From JAFGCY01 sp964609245 (GTDB lineage: Bacteria > 4484-113 > JAFGCY01): 64,000 nt of DNA. The position numbers and the translations under genes were made by a program. The stretch lies in contig CAZSSB010000009.1 in assembly GCA_964609245.1 (NCBI GenBank), forward strand, positions 23,726 to 87,725. Reading direction: 5' to 3'. Under the pieces are notes generated by a model, which did no database searches, was not told the origin of the DNA, and worked only from the letters and a program-made list of their open reading frames with translations. Position 1 is the stretch's first letter, and each line of letters starts with the position of its first letter. This document shows positions 60,133 to 64,000 of this stretch, one piece after another.

Positions 60133-62085
60133 TCAATCTCCCCAGCCAGTCAGTGCCGCGTCGTACATCACGACCCCGGCCATCGAGACTTCCATCGCCT
60201 GTTCGATGCCCAGATTCCTGGTGGACACGATCCTGTTCCAGACGTCCTCGTAGTCCACTTCGCTGTCGCGCCGGTCGTAGAGCAGTGCGGCCAGCCCGGC
60301 CACCTGCGGCACGGCTGCTGATGTCGCCCAGAAGTGATCGTAAAGGCCGCCTTCACCATAGGGCGAGTTCGCTGCCGGTGGTGATAGAGACCTGACAATG
60401 CGACGCACTGAGCCGTCCGGCTCCCCGCTCTCATCGAGCCCGCAGAAGCCGTAGATGCCCGAGACGGGATAGTCATTTGGGTCGACCCGCCAGTTCGACC
60501 CCCGCCACGGGTACTCGTAGCCCGGCCTGGTCTCCGGAATCCTGGCGAACCAGTAGTCCTCGTAAGGCGTGGTCGAGACATCCCCGTCCGGCGTCACCCA
60601 AACGCCGCTCACGCCCAGCACGTTGTCGTAGCCCGCCGGGAAGTACAGGGCGAAAGGGGCAGCATCATTGCCGGCGGAGGAGACGTACAGCCGGTCCGTC
60701 TGCGTGAGATCGAGACTGATGTACTCGTTCATATGAAAGAAGAACAGCGTGCGATCCGGCGTGCCGAAGCTCATGCTGACAACGCGCAGCTTGACGGCCT
60801 GGCCCTCGCCGTCGCGCCAGATTCCGTGGCGGAAGTAGATGATCATCGCCCGGATGGCGTCGTAGATCGAGCTCTCGACGATGTAGAATGTTTGGTCTTC
60901 TTCATCCCATCTGAGTTCCAGCCTGATGGGCAGGACGCAGACCCGCGGCGCGACGCCCGGCACCCCCTGGTCCCAGAGCACGCCCTCGGGCGTGGTCCAG
61001 GCCGTGATGAGCCCGGCGCAGGCGGTGCCGTGCGATACCAGCCCCTGCCGCCCGGGCTCCCAGTCAACCGGATGCCCGCCGCCCGCCTTGACCGCGACCC
61101 CGTAGTGCCAGGAGTCCACGCCGACGTCGGCCAGCTTGCGGTTGGCCGTGTCGTTGCCGAAGTCAGGATGGAAGCGATAGACGCCATCGTCCATCACGGC
61201 CACCACCTGCCGAGACAGCTCTCCGGCGAAGGGCGGGCCCATGTCCACCAGCGCGCTGGCGTCGATCTGCAGCGCGTCGACGTATTCGGTCTCGTTGCTC
61301 AGGTAGAACTCATCGACCGGCGGGCCCTGCGCGTAGTGCTTTTCAAGCGCCCGGGCGAGATTGGGCGTAGCCTTCTGGACCAGCGCGTGGCCGTTTAAGA
61401 AGGCATATGCATCATTGAAGGTGGGGAACTCCTGCTCGTCGTAGAAGAAGCGGAAGTTGGCGATTTCGTTGCCCACCGCGGGTGGCGGAAGCGCGCGGAA
61501 GAAGGACATGATCACGTCCAGGCTGTGCGCCGCGATGAACTGCTCGATGTCCAATTGAGTCGCGCTTGCGATGAAATCCACGATGATCTCACCCTCGAAG
61601 ATGTCGAGCGGGCCTGCGGTTGGGGCGATCCATTCGATCACCGGCGGCGCCAGCGCGTAGTACCCGGTCACGATGTTTTCCAGCGGCTCATTGGACGCTA
61701 CGAGAGTGCCATCGGGAAGCTGGTACAGCGCCAGGAACGGGTCGCTGCTCGACAGCTGGTTCACCAAGTACTGCTCCTCACCCACAGTGACGGAATGAGT
61801 GCGCGTTACCGGTCCCCACGGTCCGATGTCCTGACCGTAAAGGTCGCGCATGTCCTGTGGGAACAGCGGGTAGGGATCAACAGGACCGCCACCGCCCAAT
61901 CCGCCTTCGGGCCGGATACCACCACCGGGCAAGCCTCCCGCGTCGTCTGATGAGGATCCGCGTGTCAGGCTGCCCATGTCGCCGCAAGATCCCACGAGCA
62001 ATAGGCAAAGCGTCACTACGCCCAGTCGCAGCAGCCTAGACGGGAGTCGTCTCTCTCTCTCTCTCTCTCTCTTTGCGTCTGTCAT
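60133..62085 (-). CDS. Subtilisin-like (S8) serine protease lipoprotein
   Basis: 650 residues from ATG 62085 behind GGGGAGG; the open frame runs on to 62196 without support. The N-terminus MTDAKRERERER is encoded by an (AG)11 tract, then come a signal and lipobox LLVGSC (Cys about 34). After a Gly-rich linker and a pro-region, the S8 triad is in place: Asp in VVAVMDDGVYRFHPD (about 298), His in LVSHGTACAGL (about 351), Ser in WATSAAVPQVAGLAALL (about 589), plus the oxyanion Asn in SSAGND. It should cleave proteins at the cell surface. The dinucleotide tract next to the start could switch expression by slippage. Confidence 0.87.
   Translation of the reverse strand: MTDAKRERERERRLPSRLLRLGVVTLCLLLVGSCGDMGSLTRGSSSDDAGGLPGGGIRPEGGLGGGGPVDPYPLFPQDMRDLYGQDIGPWGPVTRTHSVTVGEEQYLVNQLSSSDPFLALYQLPDGTLVASNEPLENIVTGYYALAPPVIEWIAPTAGPLDIFEGEIIVDFIASATQLDIEQFIAAHSLDVIMSFFRALPPPAVGNEIANFRFFYDEQEFPTFNDAYAFLNGHALVQKATPNLARALEKHYAQGPPVDEFYLSNETEYVDALQIDASALVDMGPPFAGELSRQVVAVMDDGVYRFHPDFGNDTANRKLADVGVDSWHYGVAVKAGGGHPVDWEPGRQGLVSHGTACAGLITAWTTPEGVLWDQGVPGVAPRVCVLPIRLELRWDEEDQTFYIVESSIYDAIRAMIIYFRHGIWRDGEGQAVKLRVVSMSFGTPDRTLFFFHMNEYISLDLTQTDRLYVSSAGNDAAPFALYFPAGYDNVLGVSGVWVTPDGDVSTTPYEDYWFARIPETRPGYEYPWRGSNWRVDPNDYPVSGIYGFCGLDESGEPDGSVRRIVRSLSPPAANSPYGEGGLYDHFWATSAAVPQVAGLAALLYDRRDSEVDYEDVWNRIVSTRNLGIEQAMEVSMAGVVMYDAALTGWGD
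62051..62072. repeat. (CT)11 dinucleotide microsatellite inside the S8 gene start
   Basis: Eleven perfect CT units (AG on the coding strand), preceded by one further T. The tract covers codons 5-12 of the protease gene, ahead of its signal peptide. A gain or loss of one unit shifts the frame. Confidence 0.9.
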
Positions 62086-62117
62086 CACTACCTCCCCAGA
62101 TGCACGCCTATACCGAC

Positions 62118-62126
62118 AGTGTAACA
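62118..62126 (-). promoter_or_regulatory. Extended -10 element for the S8 protease gene
   Basis: On the minus strand TGTTACACT, with TG in the extended position, 32 nt before ATG 62085. Confidence 0.4.
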
Positions 62127-62381
62127 CAATAGCGACTGCGTTAGGGTGCCACTTATGAGCGAGTCCGAGGATACCAGTCTGGGTGCTGGGCGTCATCAGC
62201 TACGGACAGTGAGCCACATAAGAGATGTACTCAACCAACCCCCGGTACAATCCACGCTCGCCTCAGGTCAAGCCATATCCCCGCGCTGCCGATGAATAGA
62301 GAAGCGGGGCTGGGCTTGGCGGCCGTCAGCGGCCCGGCCCCGTCGGGAGATAAGAAGCGAGGCACCAAGGATGGTGGACCC
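62127..62381. other. Intergenic region before flgK
   Basis: Two promoter-like sites face flgK: TACAAT at 62246-62251, and TCAAGCCA (62268-62275) with GCCGATGA (62288-62295), the latter close to the GCCGATAA -10 of flagellar sigma-28 promoters but with a poor -35. Neither is certain. A GC-rich stretch at 62305-62343 may fold. Confidence 0.3.
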
Positions 62382-64000
62382 ATGATACGCGGAACGTTCC
62401 TCGGCATCGAGGTGGCTAAGCGCGGGCTTCTGAGCGCGCAGGTCGGCCTCGATACCACCAGCCACAACATCTCCAACGTCAACACCGAGGGCTACAGCCG
62501 GCAGCGGGCCAACCAGAGCGCCTCGTTCCCGCTGAACTTCCCCGGCCCGTTCGTCACGCTCAGGCCCGGCCAGGTGGGCACCGGCGTCGAGATCACCTCC
62601 ATCACCCGCATCCGCAGCACCTTCATCGACGCCCAGATCTATCTGGAGGGCGGCTCGCGCTCGATGGCCAGCGTGCTCAGCCAGCAGTACACCCGCATCG
62701 AGGACATCATCGGCGAGCCGTCGGACAACGCGCTGGGCGGCTTGATGGACGGCTTCTTCGACGCCTGGGAAGACCTCAGCAACGATCCCGAGAGCGCCAG
62801 CGCGCGGACAAACCTGCGCAGCGCCGCGTCGGCACTGACCGATTTCGTCGGCGAGCTGGACTTCAAGCTGGACCTCGAGATCTCCAATCTCAACGAGGAG
62901 ATCCGCGAGCGGGTCGAGCGCCTGCGCAACCTGGCCTATCAGGTGGCGGAGATCAACGGCCAGGTGGTGCAGCTGGAGGGCGGCGGCCAGAGCCAGACGC
63001 TCAAGGCCAACGACCTCAAGGACCGCCGCGACCTGCTGGTCGAGGAGATGTCCACGCTGATCAACGCGCGGGTGCTCTACAACAACGATGGCAGCGTCAG
63101 CGTGCTGATCCAGGGCCACCCGATCGTCTCCGGTGATCACGTCAACGACATCGCCGTCATCCCGGACCCCGACGATCCGCTACGCCCCCAGGTGGTGTTC
63201 AGCAAGAGCCGCATCCCGCTGGAGATCAACAGCGGCGAGCTGGAAGCCCTGATCCAGATGCGCGACGTCGAGATTCCGACGTTGCGCCGCGACCTGGGCA
63301 GCCTGATCACGGCCTTCACCAACCGCGTCAACGAGCTGCACCGCGCGGGCTACGGCCTCGACGAGGTCAAGAACCGCTCGTTCTTCCTCGACACCGAGTA
63401 CCGGCGCATCGCCAGCAACATCGTGCTGCCCGCCGAGATCAGCCTCGACACCACGCTCGATGAGCTGGGCATCACCAGCGGCGACTTCTTCGTCCAGGGC
63501 GAGCGGATCTACATCGCCCCCGACGAGATCCTGCCGGGCCAGGCCCTGACGCTGGGCGAGCTGTTCGACCGCATCGAGGACCAGAACCTCGACATCCGGC
63601 TCAGGATCGACACCACCGCCGGCTTCCCCCGCGTCTGGCTGAGCCAGTTCAATCCGGTGCACAAGGACGACACGCTCACGATCAAAACGGGCTCCAGCAA
63701 CCTGCTGACGGCGCTGGGGCTGGACAGCGCGCCGATCGAGGACCTCAACCCCGATCCGTCCTACGAGGACGCGCTGCAGAACTTCAAGCTCAATCCCGCG
63801 ATCCGGCAGGACCTCGATGTCATCGCGGCCGCCGCCGACGACGGCCTGGGCTTCCCCGGCCCCGGCGACAACCGTAACGCGCTGGCGATCGCCGACCTGA
63901 AGAACCTGCAGCTGACGGTCTTCGGCACCACGCTCGGCGAGTACTACCAGAGTTCGATCGCCGCGCTGGGCAGCGCCGCCCAGAACGCCGATCGCAGCTA
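62382..64000 (+). CDS. flgK: Flagellar hook-associated protein 1, N-terminal part (runs off the window)
   Basis: The frame is open from ATG 62382 to the window end (539 codons, no stop). The start reads MIRGTFLGIEVAKRGLLSAQ, then HNISNVNTEGYSRQRANQ (residues 33-50), the signature of FlgK (compare NIANANTPGYSRQ). Next are the FlgK N-terminal coiled region with 'LDFKLDLEISNLNEEIRERV' and 'DLKDRRDLLVEEMSTLI', and a D2-like domain. FlgK sits at the hook-filament junction outside the cell. It shows that the organism is, or was, flagellated. Other flagellar genes probably follow to the right. Confidence 0.93.
   Translation, partial: MIRGTFLGIEVAKRGLLSAQVGLDTTSHNISNVNTEGYSRQRANQSASFPLNFPGPFVTLRPGQVGTGVEITSITRIRSTFIDAQIYLEGGSRSMASVLSQQYTRIEDIIGEPSDNALGGLMDGFFDAWEDLSNDPESASARTNLRSAASALTDFVGELDFKLDLEISNLNEEIRERVERLRNLAYQVAEINGQVVQLEGGGQSQTLKANDLKDRRDLLVEEMSTLINARVLYNNDGSVSVLIQGHPIVSGDHVNDIAVIPDPDDPLRPQVVFSKSRIPLEINSGELEALIQMRDVEIPTLRRDLGSLITAFTNRVNELHRAGYGLDEVKNRSFFLDTEYRRIASNIVLPAEISLDTTLDELGITSGDFFVQGERIYIAPDEILPGQALTLGELFDRIEDQNLDIRLRIDTTAGFPRVWLSQFNPVHKDDTLTIKTGSSNLLTALGLDSAPIEDLNPDPSYEDALQNFKLNPAIRQDLDVIAAAADDGLGFPGPGDNRNALAIADLKNLQLTVFGTTLGEYYQSSIAALGSAAQNADRS

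Overview
The window is 64 kb of GC-rich DNA (about two thirds G+C) from what looks like an uncultured bacterium with two membranes and a flagellum. This rests on a full-length TamB-like protein, many lipoproteins with clear lipoboxes, a succinate dehydrogenase with a five-helix cytochrome b subunit, and the start of flgK at the right edge. The phylum cannot be named safely. One run of 100 N (14021-14120) marks a scaffold join, so this is a draft or metagenome assembly.

Layout: 1-4.8 kb holds the end of an HDOD protein, a cohesin-like lipoprotein and a dockerin-bearing M6 metalloprotease. 4.8-15.1 kb holds a PEP-utilising phosphotransferase of rifampin-phosphotransferase type, a cupin, a giant PKD/dockerin-like lipoprotein, a TolB-like propeller and a gapped PKD protein. 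15.2-22.9 kb is a six-gene carotenoid operon (phytoene synthase, two CrtI-type desaturases, a hydrolase, a glycosyltransferase, a CruF-like fusion). It lies exactly between tRNA-Asn and a second copy of the 3' end of that tRNA. 23-38.7 kb holds TamB, a sugar-type MFS carrier, a TIGR03960-type radical SAM protein, a YciA-like thioesterase, an unknown three-gene membrane operon, a cysteine-rich secreted protein, two tandem PPK2-type kinases and a NAGPA-type phosphodiester glycosidase. 38.8-42.5 kb holds split transketolase, a DUF4268 gene apparently inserted at the transketolase 3' end, and trmO. 42.5-55.7 kb holds secreted proteins and lipoproteins, a DASS transporter, tRNA-Cys, tRNA-Val, a lower-GC PQQ-like/lipoprotein pair and a tricorn-type protease. 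55.8-59.4 kb is sdhCAB. 59.4-62.1 kb holds a lipoprotein and a subtilisin-like lipoprotein with an 11-unit dinucleotide tract just inside its start. flgK follows.

Themes: the genome invests heavily in secreted and surface proteins built from PKD, Ig-like, propeller, CarboxypepD-reg and dockerin-like modules, plus three large extracytoplasmic proteases. Promoters recur as a GCTAnAAT-type -10, often extended (TG before it) and without a visible -35; several lie only 6-9 nt from the start codon, which suggests leaderless mRNAs. GC-rich hairpin pairs occupy several intergenic gaps. The most notable items are the tRNA-Asn-bounded carotenoid island, the DUF4268 insertion with a synonymously recoded copy of the transketolase C-terminus, and the dinucleotide tract in the subtilisin-like gene.
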